Assembly (NCBI RefSeq): GCF_021134715.1
Contig: NC_060020.1
Span: forward strand, 6,076,001-6,140,000
DNA: 64,000 bases
Direction: 5' to 3'
Source: Daphnia pulex
Lineage: Eukaryota > Arthropoda > Branchiopoda > Diplostraca > Daphniidae
The position numbers and the translations under genes were made by a program. The notes beneath the pieces were generated by a model. The model saw nothing but the letters and a program-made list of their open reading frames with translations. It did not search any database and was not told the DNA's origin. This document shows, piece after piece, positions 12,753 through 29,800 of the stretch. Position 1 is the first letter of the stretch; each line of letters opens with the position of its first letter.

Positions 12753-13628
12753 CATACAAGATCTTTTTGCGTTTTCTTCATCGCCCGACTTTCTTCGTAA
12801 CGACATCGAGGTGTTCTGTAGGTGAGTACAACATTTATGCTGTTGTATCAGATCAAGCCAGATATTTAATTTTGATTTTTGTTTAGGAGTTGTCAATATT
12901 GTTCTTAACGAACAATTCATCGATTGCCAGTCGTAAAGTGTGTTCGGTGGTGGTCTCGCCTCTCGCCATTTCATTCTTCAATCGTGGCCTTACCTGCTCT
13001 CATTCATACTTCACGCTGCGTGCGAAGTCCCTACGAAGGACATAACCAATTTTATATGAATTTGAATATTCATTCAGGTAAATGAAACTACTTTTCCTAA
13101 TTAAGGGAACAATTATGAACATTTTGTGCATACCTCAAAACCATAGTCAGTAACATAATTAGTACAGATGGTGTATGTTGATGGCATAAATTGTCTTTGA
13201 CTTTAACATTTGAATTCTTGTAGATTTTTTACCATCAGTGGAGAGTCGTGGAGGTTGGTCAGCAGTGGTGTTTCAGCCCCAGAAAACGACATCGTCATCA
13301 ACGTGCATGTTGACTTCCAAACCTTGCCATCTGGCAAATCAAAGGTATTTATATTTTGCGATTACACCAATTGTTGGATAAATTTGTAATTATTTTTTCT
13401 CTGTAGAATATCAAAATTTTCCAGTGGTCGTCATTGGAAGTTAAAGGAGATAAAGTCCTTTATTTGCACTTCCTGAGTGGTGATTACAGCCACTTTGACT
13501 TTCATGTCATCCATCATATTCATTTTGAAGAGCAGGCCTTAAACTCCATGGTGGATTTTGATCCCAATCACAACATCTTTGCTTATTTGGTTTTGAAAAC
13601 AGGCCTTTTCTCCTATTTTCAAAAGTAG
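12753..13628 (+). CDS. Unrecognised spliced gene, 3' exons; start codon not found
   Basis: Exons 12753-12821, 13224-13344 and 13407-13628 form one frame. The first begins after a strong pyrimidine tract (agC ATA CAA...), ends AG|gtgagt in phase 2, and joins 13224 in phase; the second ends AAG|gtattt in phase 0; the third ends in TAG at 13626. The 137 or so readable residues contain SPDFLRNDIEVFC, ENDIVINVHVDFQTLP, LEVKGDKVLYLHFLSGDY and FDFHVIHHIHFEEQ: a beta-strand-like, mixed composition typical of a real folded domain, with no membrane segment. I do not recognise the family. The start must lie upstream in an exon ending in phase 2; no convincing ATG exon was seen. Another possible exon (12887-13077) has good splice sites but brings a stop when joined from 12821, so it is probably UTR, an alternative exon or chance. 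Confidence 0.45.
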
Positions 13629-13786
13629 GAAATTTCATCATCAATCATCCCACCTTAAAACATTTCCACTTTTATGCAATAGTAGCATATTTTTCAGGTA
13701 AATGACTCTTCATAATACTAACTTGAATGAATATTGATTATTAACCATTTTAACAGGTAAATCAGAACAACAAATCCATAGCTATA

Positions 13787-15360
13787 ATGGCTCTTAACGT
13801 GAATCGGAACGTTGCGGATGCGTTTTATCGTTACAAAATGCCTCGGCTCTTGGCTAAGGTAGAAGGTAAAGGAAATGGCATCAAAACAGTCATTGTCAAC
13901 ATGACCGAGGTCGCTAAAGCACTAGGACGTCCACCAACATGTAATTTACATTTTCGAAATTTTTTTTTACCCAACCTCAAATCAAAATATTCAATCTCGT
14001 TCAGATCCCACCAAGTTTTTCGGCTGTGAATTAGGAGCGCAAACGCAGTTTGATATCAAGAATGATCGCTTTATCGTCAACGGAGCGCATGAAGCAGGAA
14101 AGTTGCAGCAAATGCTTGACATTTTTATCAAGAAATTTGTTCTCTGTCCTGGTTGTGACAATCCAGAAACTGTTCTTACGGTATTGACCATTTCTGCTTC
14201 TGTTAAGAATTTATTTTCCAACCATTATACTAATGTAACTTAATCTCAGGTCTATGCGAAGAAACAAACCATTTCGCAATCTTGTAAAGCTTGTGGATAC
14301 AATGGGCAATTGGATATGCGCCATAAATTAACCACGTTCATCTTGAAAAATCCCCCTGGTATTTATTCGGTTATTTTAGTAAAGCAAATGAATCACCGCT
14401 AATTTTACGTTTCGTTGATTAGAATTAAGCCCTGCTGCCCAAGGAGCGTCTCTCACTGAAGGCAAGAAAGCCAAGCGAGGAAAGAAATCAGACGGCCAAT
14501 CTGGAGAGAAGGGTTCAGATGGATCAGAAAACGAATTGGACGCGACTAAAGACGTCGATGAGGATGACTGGGCCGTAGACGTTAGTGAGGCCGCAGTAAA
14601 AGCACGTATGGAAGACCTGACTAATGGCGCTAAAGGGCTTACCATCTCTGATGACATGGAGAAAACACCGAAGGAACGCATCGATTTGTTCTATTCATTC
14701 GTCAAACAACGTCGTGATCAGGGAATGCTAACCAAACCAGGAATCGACAAGGACATCGTTTCTGAAGCTGAACGCTTAGATGTTAAAGATAAGGCACCGT
14801 TGATTCTGTGCGAATTAATATTTGATAGCAACATTCTTTCTCAGGTAATAATTTATTGGCTCTTCGTTATAATTCGTATGAAAACATTTTCTATTATGTT
14901 TTATTAGATGAAAAGCTTCCGCACTTTGCTGTCTCGCTCCACTCAAGGAAACCCAAAAGCCCAAAAGGCCTTGCTTGGCGGTGTTGAGTGCATCATTCAT
15001 CTTAACCAGGCTACTCTGCTGCCGAAAGTTCCACACATCCTCAAGGGACTTTACGATCTAGATTTGGTCGATGAAGATGTTATGATCGACTGGGGTTCAA
15101 AGCCAAGTCGCAAGTACGTCAGCAAGGAACTCAATGCCGATATTTTGGCTAAGGCTCAGCCGTTCATCACCTGGCTGAAAGAGGCGGAAGAGGAATCAGA
15201 GGAAGATTCTGATGATTCTGATGTTGAGATCGAATACGATGATCGAGCAAGACCCGCCACCCTGATCGAGCAGAGAAATGCAGCCCCATTATCGACTAAA
15301 ACGGCTGTAAAGGTCAAGAGTGACGATAATGAGGAAGATTTAGATATCGATGCCATCTAA
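13787..15360 (+). CDS. eIF5: Eukaryotic translation initiation factor 5 (eIF5), complete, 5 coding exons
   Basis: Exons 13787-13940, 14005-14180, 14250-14358, 14423-14844 and 14908-15360 give 437 residues. The N-terminal domain (1-145) carries FYRYKMPRL with the family's GAP arginine at position 15, then [35 protein letters not shown] and a zinc-ribbon (CPGC...CKACGY). A Lys/Asp/Ser-rich linker follows, then a C-terminal W2/MIF4G-like domain (about 225-390) and an acidic Glu/Asp/Ser tail ([19 protein letters not shown]). eIF5 stimulates GTP hydrolysis by eIF2 in the 48S initiation complex and binds eIF2-beta, eIF1 and eIF3c through the W2 domain. The ATG lies about 30 bp after a splice acceptor-like site, so a 5' UTR intron is possible. 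The stop codon overlaps an AATAAA (15359-15364). Confidence 0.97.
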
Positions 15361-17822
15361 TAAAAAGGAATGCAATTTTTGGTTCAAGCTACAGCATATT
15401 TCTTAGTGGTGCCGGGGACTTATTCACCAATCGATGTAGCCTCGTATTCAACCCCGAAAAGTAGTGTTTTTTTTTTCTCATTTTCATTTTCGCGTTTTCT
15501 TTTTCCGTTTTTCGTCCTTACACCGTTATTTCATACATCTATTTTGGCCAATTTTTTTTTTTAGCTGGCGATGGCCTTCTTTTCATTCAATTACCCTTCT
15601 AGAATTTGCTGTTCGTTCAATATAGAGCTTTTCCTCAAAAATAAACAAGATTTTCATCTAGTTATGCAAATATATTGACGCCTGTGTTACGATTCATTTA
15701 TAAACGGGAAACGGTGCCATTTTCCTTGTCCAGATTTAAGGATCCACAATTGCTTCTGTAATTTTTTGTCAAGGGAAGAAAGATTAAACAATTGTACAAG
15801 CATAAATGGATAATTTCTTTTTCATCATTAAAGGAGAAAAACAAGTAAAAAGTTGAATTAATAATCGATAGCTAATATAGACGGCGATAGTTAGGCGTCG
15901 CAATTACTTCACTGCTGCCAGTTGTTGTTGGCGGTACATGAACACACTAAGACTTAGTAATGGTGGAAAAGGCAAAGTGACGTGTGCTCTCTCGAACGAC
16001 ATTCAGCTTTCGTACGAAATCTTAAGGAGTCCTCGTCGAAATTGATTAGTGTCTCTCGTCTCCTGAATCTTTGCAATCATCGTAAGTCATTCTTTAAAGT
16101 TAATTCCACTTCTAAATTCCAATACCTAGTATGACATTGTTACAAGTTTAGGGGGTTTGCCAACTATTTTGCACTGTTTGGTACAATAATTTTCACTTTA
16201 AAAAACCTATTACACGTGAAATGGCGATGAGTCGGGGTCTGTGAGGACCAGATTGCCTACAAAGTTAAAAAATATATGTGTTTAATTTTTGTGTATTGAA
16301 AATGAGTGTAATGCACATAATTCTAACATGGGTAGTCAAGTTTTCATCAGTTTTAGCTATCTAAAATTTGAGATAATTTAGTTTCAGTTATTCATGTCAT
16401 GAAATAGGTTTCTCATGTATCTTCGGGGAGCAAGAAACAAGATGTTGGTTAGAAGATAAGAATTTAGTTCACTTGTCCCACGTCCACTTTCACCTGACAT
16501 TGGTTTTGTGTGGCTACTGGTTTTGTTTTAGAAAAATGGAGGCCATCAGCTTTGCTTTCTTTGTTTTTTGTCATGTACTCTCCCACTTCCGGCGTGGCTC
16601 TATGATATACCTGTACACACATCAAAACCAGGGGGCCATCGGTAACGCCGACTGCTTTCAATGTTTTGGCCTGCAGCGAAGCTTCCACTCGTAACGTTTT
16701 TTATCGTCGGGCCTATCCTCGACTGCATAGCCAGTCACATTCTTATACCGGTCAGCTGACTTGTATGTTTTCGACTAACGAATAACTTGCATTCTGGAAT
16801 CATTCCATAGCTGTCAGCGGATACAACCCTATGTGAAATATCAACTCTCCTTCTCGCCTTTTAATTTTATTGTTTCAACCTTGATCATTCAACCGTGTGC
16901 TACTCGTTATTTTTTGCTTAACTCGAGAGACCGTTCGACGTACAAAATGTGCATATGGAATCGATAGTTTGGAGGACGATACGGTACACTACCTTACGAG
17001 TGGGTTGGTTTGCGGGTTTTACGCATCGGTTCAGCCGGCGCACGGACATGCGCATTGTTGCCCTCTTTTGGGCTGAGAAAAGGAATCAATATAGCGTGAA
17101 GCTAACGTGCCATAGTCCCTGCTGGTGAGCGTCTGACGTGTCGTTGCTCTGAGACGCGAAGGCCGTATCGTTTTCTTGCTCGTCCTTTACGAATTGACTG
17201 AGGATAAAGCGCGTGCTGGTGTGTGTATTTTCCCTGTTGTGTACGTGGATAGAGCGGATTGCCGAATCTTAGCGGTTTTATGTGGTCTTAATGAAAACAT
17301 TTGAATCGCGAGGAAGCGCGTGCGGCGTCCGTTAGTTAGCAGAAAACACAAGACTCTGAACTGCCGTTGAATATCTGTCGTCTAATGTTTTTGAGGAAAA
17401 CGTGTCGGTGATGTCATCGGTGCTACAAGCACATCGTTTGTAAGTCTGCATTTTGTCTAAGTTTAGCTTGTGACGCTGGGTTCCTTCAAGGTGTGGCGTA
17501 TAATTATTTAAATTCGGGACCTTGTTCCAAAAGGCATTCATTCAAAAGACAACCTTACTCGTTCTTCTTTAATGAAACCTTCCAAATGCCTTAATACGTG
17601 CCCGTTGCCAGTCACGCACCATGCTCATCGCATACATTGCTCAATCCGACTCCCCCAGCGTCGTCTGGAGGGTGGTTGTATGGCAGCATGCAAGCTTCTA
17701 TTGCTATGCTATCGATATAACTGACAAAACTTTTGTGTCTCTCGTTGTGATTCTAAGCTCATTGTTCGTTTTGTCTTCCTTTATATAGGCGCAAGTTGGA
17801 GAGCATCAGCAAAGCAACAACC
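15361..17822. other. Intergenic: eIF5 3' UTR, then kinesin light chain 5' UTR and promoter
   Basis: No coding gene is supported. The first 300 bp are T-rich eIF5 3' UTR. From about 16900 to 17800 the base composition is more balanced, consistent with the promoter and non-coding first exon(s) of the kinesin light chain gene; an acceptor (ttatatag) at 17782-17789 lies 33 bp before its ATG, so the 5' UTR is spliced. Confidence 0.45.
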
Positions 17823-23421
<5,599 letters not shown>

Positions 23422-24524
23422 CGTTAGAGACTATAGTATTAGACAACGTCAAATGATATTTCTTTGGCAATTTTCAGTACTGTTTGCACTTCTGTTTATT
23501 ATTTCATCACGCTGTGATCGGGCAGTCCTAAATCGTTAGTTATTAAGTGGCAGCCTAACGCGACTTTCATTGTCTACTCTCAATCGGAATTTAATATTCC
23601 TGCTTGATTGAAGCTGCGTATTATACTTTCTCTTTTGCATATGATTTGACTTGACATGCGTAATCATCGTCACAAGGCATTTTGTGTTGCTCTTCTTACA
23701 TCACGTATGGGAAACTGTAAACTTTTTGCCTTTTTTAATTTGTGTTTGAACAAGACGCGCGCGAACTATTGTATTTGAGCATAACTTAAATAATTAAATC
23801 CTATTGCTTTGATGTCTTGTAATCTCTATATTTTACATTAAACCGTAGCTTTAACTGTAGACCCAGCAGGTCAGTTGATTTGCGAAAATGGAAGTCAAAG
23901 TCGTCAGTAAAATTGAAGCAGAGTTATTAAAAATCGTCGGATTGTGATAATCTGTGGTAAAAGATTTCATTAATCCTGGACAGCACTAAAAAATGATTTT
24001 TCTTTTGCAGTGTAAGTCCCTGAATTGCTGAGTGTGAGACAAGATGTTGTTAATGCATATTGCATCTTAGAGAAACTTGAAGGTACAAGTTACAAGATTA
24101 TAGTGAAGGTGATTTTTTAAAGAGATTGTGCCTGTTGCACATCGATATTATTGGTCTTGATTCTTAAAAGTGGCTTGGCTAAACTTTCAACGGTTAAACT
24201 CTATTTAATAAATAGATAATATAACATTTAGCTAATGATCTTGCATTCTTGACTAAATATTTTCAGGCAACTTTTGAAGTTTTTGTGGGCACTGATTTGC
24301 AGAGTGCTCGTGACCAACAGATAAAATGGCCCAATCCATATTGCAAATTTGCAAGCTGTCTTTCAAAACCATCCAAAACCAAAGAATTTCTATTTGCAAG
24401 GTTTCTTTTTATTACTGTGGTAATAATTCAAGATGATGTAGTCTAATAAGGTAGAAAACCTTTCTGAAAAGTTTAGGAACCATTGTTAATTTCAATTGGT
24501 ATAGAGTGAGTTTTAAGCCATAAT
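23422..24524. other. Intergenic: kinesin light chain 3' UTR and flank
   Basis: AT-rich sequence with no reading frame that resembles a protein. The first few hundred bases are probably the KLC 3' UTR. Confidence 0.4.
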
Positions 24525-24832
24525 CATTTGGTATTAATTTTTATATTGGTTGTTGTAGACCCATTCCAATCCCCAGCAACGTAAACCTACAGAAGGAAAG
24601 GCACGTAAAACTTGTCATGCAGTGGTGTAGAGGTTGGGTGAGAACGGGATGTGTTACATAAACCATTTGGTATTCATTTTGATATTGGTTGTTGTAGACC
24701 CATCCCCAGAAACTTCAAACTGCAAAAGGAAAGGGCAGTCCGCCTGTCCTTCACATTCGAAGGTCACGGAGATCATTACATAAAACGTGTCATGCAGTGG
24801 TGTAGAGGTTGGGTGAGAACGGGACGTGTTTC
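24525..24832. repeat. Imperfect direct repeat, two units upstream of the Tyr-rich genes
   Basis: Unit A (24525-24657) and unit B (24664-24832) both begin catttggtatt, share ttggttgttgtagaccca and end with a nearly identical block of about 37 bp containing gcagtggtgtagaggttggg. Unit B carries about 36 extra bases in the middle. The second unit ends about 60 bp before the TATA box of Tyr-rich copy 1, so the duplication lies in its promoter region. Confidence 0.8.
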
Positions 24833-24893
24833 ATCATTTTCAAGCAGCTACAATAACCGCAAGGCTTAAGAGGTGAGGGTGATAAAAAAATCG

Positions 24894-24902
24894 TATAAAA
24901 GG
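24894..24902 (+). promoter_or_regulatory. TATA box of Tyr-rich copy 1
   Basis: tataaaagg lies about 120 bp before the first ATG of the Tyr-rich copy and about 25-35 bp before a plausible start region (tcagtcgagg). A good TATA box fits a strongly expressed secreted or structural protein gene. No comparable box is visible immediately before copy 2. Confidence 0.55.
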
Positions 24903-25014
24903 AGAGAGAAAAGGCGAAGGTAAGTCAGTCGAGGGAGCATCTCCGACACGGCAACAACTGCAGCGCACTATCTGTCACCATCTGCCATCTTCACCGTATA
25001 GTCAGTTCGCATCC

Positions 25015-25960
25015 ATGGGTAAATATTCTGTCTTTTACATAGAGTTTGGTATCAATCCTTCTTTAATCTTTATGTATGCCTGTTATTATGTAATATTTAT
25101 GTTTAAATTTATAATTGTCTAGCAAACTATGGCGTAGTGCTGTTGTTGTGTGTTGAATCATTGATGGCTGGGTCGACCACTGGTGTACCGATGTCTTCTT
25201 GGTATGGTGGATATCAAACCGCAACGACGCCGCCTTATTACCCAAAAGCAACGCAACGACCAGTTACTGCACCGAGGTCTTCAAGTACTACACCACTAAA
25301 GCACCGGACTTTAATAGCACAATTTACGCTGCCCCGAGCCACTACACTGACGCCCTGAAGTATTGCTCTGCCCCGAATTACTACACCACCAAGCAAGCAA
25401 GGAGCATGACTACGCATGTTGCCTCATCCTACTACACCGAGGCTCCAAAGTATTACTCTGTTCTCATCTACTTATTGCACCGATTTTCCTAAATACAACT
25501 TTGTTCCCAGCTGCTACACCGAGGCTCCCGCTGTTTACTACACCGAAGCGGCAAAGTACTACTCTGCCCCGATCTACACAACCATAACTGATGCGGCCAA
25601 GTATTACGCTGTCCCGAATTGCTGCACAGAAGCTGCTCTTTCGTACTACGTTGAACAGAAATACTACACTGATGCTTCAGTTCACTACACCACGACCTAC
25701 GCTACACCGCAACCCCCAAGTACTACACCGAAGAAGCCGCCTACAACAACGTATGCTGCCTAATTTACTACACCGAGGCTCCCAAGTATTACATCACTAA
25801 GGCAGCGGAATTCTACACGTCTATATATGCTGCCCCTGCCTACTACACCGAGGCCCCGCATTACTACAACATTGAAGCGCCAAAAAGTACTAGGTCAAGT
25901 ACTACACTACAACCTGCGCTTCCCCGAGCTACTACACCTACGTACCGAAGTATTACTGTG
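25015..25960 (+). pseudogene. Tyr/Thr-rich secreted repeat protein, copy 1, frameshifted
   Basis: Exon 1 is ATG G (25015-25018) and exon 2 begins at 25123, giving MANYGVVLLLCVESLMAGS, a clear signal peptide, then SSWYGGYQTATTPPYY. A length difference of +2 (or -1) relative to copy 2 near 25235-25250 throws the frame off. The expected repeats then continue in other frames: EVFKYYTTKAP, HYTDALKYCSAP, SYYTEAPKYYS, YYTEAAKYYSAP, YYVEQKYYTDA and AYYTEAPHYYN. At least three frame changes and internal stops are needed, so it is called a pseudogene. Such YY(T)EAPKYY repeats recall abundant secreted, probably cuticle- or glue-like proteins of Daphnia (from memory, not checked). Sequencing error in a repeat cannot be excluded. 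Confidence 0.75.
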
Positions 25961-26052
25961 CGTAAAAGGAGTCGTCAAAAAAAGAAGTGCCCGAACTGCA
26001 GTGCCCTATCTGTCACCAGCTGCTTTCCTCATCGTGTAACCGATTCGCAATT

Positions 26053-26879
26053 ATGGGTAATTATTCTTATTTTTACATTAAGTTTTGTATCAATTATATT
26101 TTTTTCTATTTGTTAATATGCCTGTTAAGATTTAATATTAATGCTTCAATTTATTTACTGTTTAGTCAACTACAGCGTTGTGGTGCTGTTGGGTGTTGTA
26201 TCGTTGATGGCTGGGTCGACTGCTGGTGTAGCGATTTCTCCTTGGTATGGCGGAAACCAAACCGCAACGCCGCCGCCTTCCTACACAACTTACGCAACGA
26301 CCAGTTCCTGCTCCGAAGTCTTCAAGTACTACACCACCAAAGCACCGGAGTTTTATACCACAACTTACGCTACCCCGAGCCACTACACTGATGCCCTGAA
26401 GTATTACTCTGCCCTTAGTTACTACACAATCTAGGCGACGGAGTACTACATGGCTACCTATACTGCCTATCCTACTACACCGAGGCTTCTAAGTATTACT
26501 CTGTTCTCAGCTACTTATTGCACCGATTTTCTTAAATGCTACTCTGTTCCCAGCTGTTACACCGAGGCTTCCGCTGATTACTACACCGAAGCGGCAAAGT
26601 ACTAATCTACCCCGATCTACACAACCACAACTGAGGTGGCCAAGTATTACGCAGTCCCGACTTGGTACACAAAAGCTGCTCTTTCATGCTACGTTGAACA
26701 GAAATACTACACTGATGCTCCAATCTACTACACCACGACCTACGCTACACCTAGCTACAACACCGCAGCCCCAAGTACTACACCGAAGAAGCCGCCTATT
26801 ACACAACTACGTACGCTGCCTAGTTTACTACATCGACGAATTTAAGTATTGCTCTGCTCCAAACTACTACCAAACTTAG
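26053..26879 (+). pseudogene. Tyr/Thr-rich secreted repeat protein, copy 2, early stop and frameshifts
   Basis: This copy has the same gene plan as copy 1: a 4-base first coding exon (26053-26056), an intron of about 109 bp, then exon 2 from 26166 giving MVNYSVVVLLGVVSLMAGS (signal peptide) and SPWYGGNQTATPPPSYTT, EVFKYYTTKAPEFYTTTY and HYTDALKYYSALSYYTI. The frame stops at TAG 26432-26434, leaving only about 91 residues. Similar repeats (YYTEAAKY, KYYAVPTWYTKAA, YYVEQKYYTDAPIYYTTTY) continue beyond it in shifted frames, with further stops, to about 26879. The 5' UTR and intron also match copy 1, so the unit was duplicated as a block. A short signal-peptide-bearing product is conceivable but its function is unknown. 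Confidence 0.72.
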
Positions 26880-29800
26880 GTTCATATTTATTGCAATTTC
26901 CACGACTATGTCACCACTGCTCCGACCTATACACCTGTATGTGTTGAAAGATTGCTGAAATACAAGATTGATTGATAAATCACAAGTTTCTATTTTCTCC
27001 TTAAGTACCTTTCCTCCTGCTGATAATTGCATGATGTGAGAACATATTTCTGAGTGCTATGTAAACCAACAAACAATTGATCTTGCCAAATACACCAATA
27101 AAAATTCAAACTCTTATTTTTACCTTTCAATAATATCTAAACTCTTTCCTTTTTATAAATTCTTTTCTATCATTCAAAGTCCAACAAACTATTTTATTAA
27201 AAATTCAAAGTCAGCATTATTTCTGTTAAAGTCCACACCTATTATTTCTGCTAAGTCCAGACTTTTGTTTTTGAAAAAAATTTAAAAAAAATTCCCCTTA
27301 CACGTTACTATTAAAAAATTGTCGCGAAAAATTCCATTTGAAAATTTTATTATATACAAATTTTATTTATAACAAAAATTAATACAAAATTTATAATTTT
27401 ACACATTTTTCCCGTGGCCCCCAGGAGGGGGGGCCTGTTGCTTTCTCTACCGCGATAATAACATGATGCAAGTTATATGCAAGTTATTATTTGTTTGGCG
27501 CAGAAAGCTTGTTTAATCTAGCAGTTCTCGACTGTGTCAAACTTGATATTGATCAGGTTGCCTCAGTCGTATACTGCATGATTGAATGAAAACTCAAAAG
27601 ACAACAGATCACACTTATAACTCAGCAACACAAAATATGGACACGGATGAAAACACAAAAATTTTTAAGTCATGAATGGAACAGCTCAGCTACAACCGCA
27701 CAGCATGGAACAGCTCAGCTACAACAGCACAGCAACTTCTAGTTCTGGATAACACTGCAACCGCATGCTGCATACAATGGTTCAATCTGTCTTCGTCACA
27801 CCTTTCACCATTTGGCTGCAACAAGGTAACCAACAGCGTTTAAGAAGTGTTTGTTAGACCTATTTAAGAAAAGAAAATTATTTTCGAGAAACACAACTGT
27901 GTACACACTTGTTATGACAAAAGAATACAAAGAGTTTCTATAGTAGCGGAGCAAATTGGTCTACTCTCTAGTCATGTTAACTAAATCTGTAGTACTTTTG
28001 CAAGACATTTGATCAAAATAATTACTTTTTACTGTTGCATGGGATGAGACGTACGCCTAAGAACAGGCAGCGAAACACACGAGGCACGCCATTTCGGCAA
28101 TGTACAGGCAATTCCAAGTCTCAGTTGAATGATTTGGCAAATTGGTTTCAACGTGCTAAATCACCTGTAAATTTTCACATCAACATTTTAAATTCAATAA
28201 CAATAGGAAATTAACAATAAATACCTTTTAATTTTCATCGTGAGAAACGTCATGACCAGCAAACAGCAACCATTTCTGCTGCGTCTTGGAACAAAATGGC
28301 CGAAATGCGTTCCTGAAGACACTCGCGCTACCTGGTGGACATTCCAACCAACTTTTGACAGCCACCTATTGACAGCCATTAGAAAATTTAGATTCCTGTT
28401 CCAAATGACTGAACGCAACGGCTGGATTGCTTGCTTCGAGACAACACGCAGTAGCTCAACTTGAATTCGACATGCCTTTCGGCTTTCACTAGCTGGCACG
28501 AAATGAAATTAATGAGCATGAACACCAGATTACTCCAGCAGCTTTCCCTATGACACAAATACACAAAGTTATTAGTTAGCTTTTCAGACTTTTTAAATCT
28601 TTCAACATAAAAATCTATAATATTAACAGAAAGTGTTGGGGGGTCAAACAAAAAATTAAACTTACCATTTTCTGAAAAAAAAAGAAAGATTTTCCTGCCT
28701 GTGGCTGTAGGGCAACCGCACCAGTTATCTGTTTAGAGTACATACAGTGAGTTGAGTTCCAATTCCAACTAACTTTGGCATCAAACAGTTAGTCATGTTG
28801 AATCTAAAGGAAATATGTCAATAAATATTCCAACATTCATCCAATAAACTAAAGTTAATTACCTACTGCTCGTGCTTAACATTCAGAAAAATACAGCACA
28901 TGTTGGTATGTGCCCTGCATTTGTTCACATTCTTCTCTTAAGCTGTTGCTGCTAACCTGAAGATTACCCATGGGTAAGCTTTAAGCTTTCCCTATGACAG
29001 AAAATACAATCTATGACATCAAATAACAGTTTAAAACCGAAAGAAGAATAATACTTGCACGTCAATGAATTATTTGGTGAAAAATATGTTCAGAAAAACA
29101 AACATATATGTCCACACTGGGGTAGTGACCTACAAAGATCAATAGAAACTGCTGATAATTAGACGAATATTAACTAAGTCTGGGAACAAGTATTTAAAAA
29201 AATTGTGACTAAGACATTATTGGTTTTTACCTGTATTAACTGCATGATGCATTCAGCAGAACGACGATTTTTAATAAAAGAGTTGGTGGTATAGTGATGG
29301 TAGGCTATTTGTATGCACTGTTTCCTTTCCCGTTCCTTCCTACAGATTAGATTGAGGAATTTTGAATTTGATCCAGCACACATAAGGAATAAATCACATC
29401 ACAAACAAGTTTCACAGAAAAGAACTTGAATTAACTGATGAATTCATCGGTAATTTTCATGGAAAAAATAGGAAAACTTTTCACCATAAACTTTTCTCCA
29501 TCACATGAAAACGACGACGCCTATGTCATCTATTGGACACCGAAATCCAAAACGCTAAATGGCGGATTGTTGTGTTGAGTGGTTGTCAAAAGTTTTCCTA
29601 TGCAGGGGTATGGAGGGTATGTGCCTATGGGGATCTGCAGACTGCAGTTGCTGTCGATTCTCGTCGAATGACAGCAGCCATCTTGAAAATAACACGCAAG
29701 CCACAACATTGCCATTTCAGTTTTGCAATTATAAACGTCTGCATCTGGCATCTCTGCAATTGCAAGCGGCAAAAGTCCGACTGTGAACTGGAAATACAAA

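Noticed and set aside
13056..13077. ATG exon (MNLNIHS) as the start of the unknown 13-kb gene
   Set aside because: Splicing to 13224 from this frame is in the wrong phase for the downstream coding exons.
28194..28499. Overlapping frames on both strands between the Tyr-rich copies and MOGS
   Set aside because: Neither resembles a transposase or another known protein; sense and antisense frames of similar length suggest chance.
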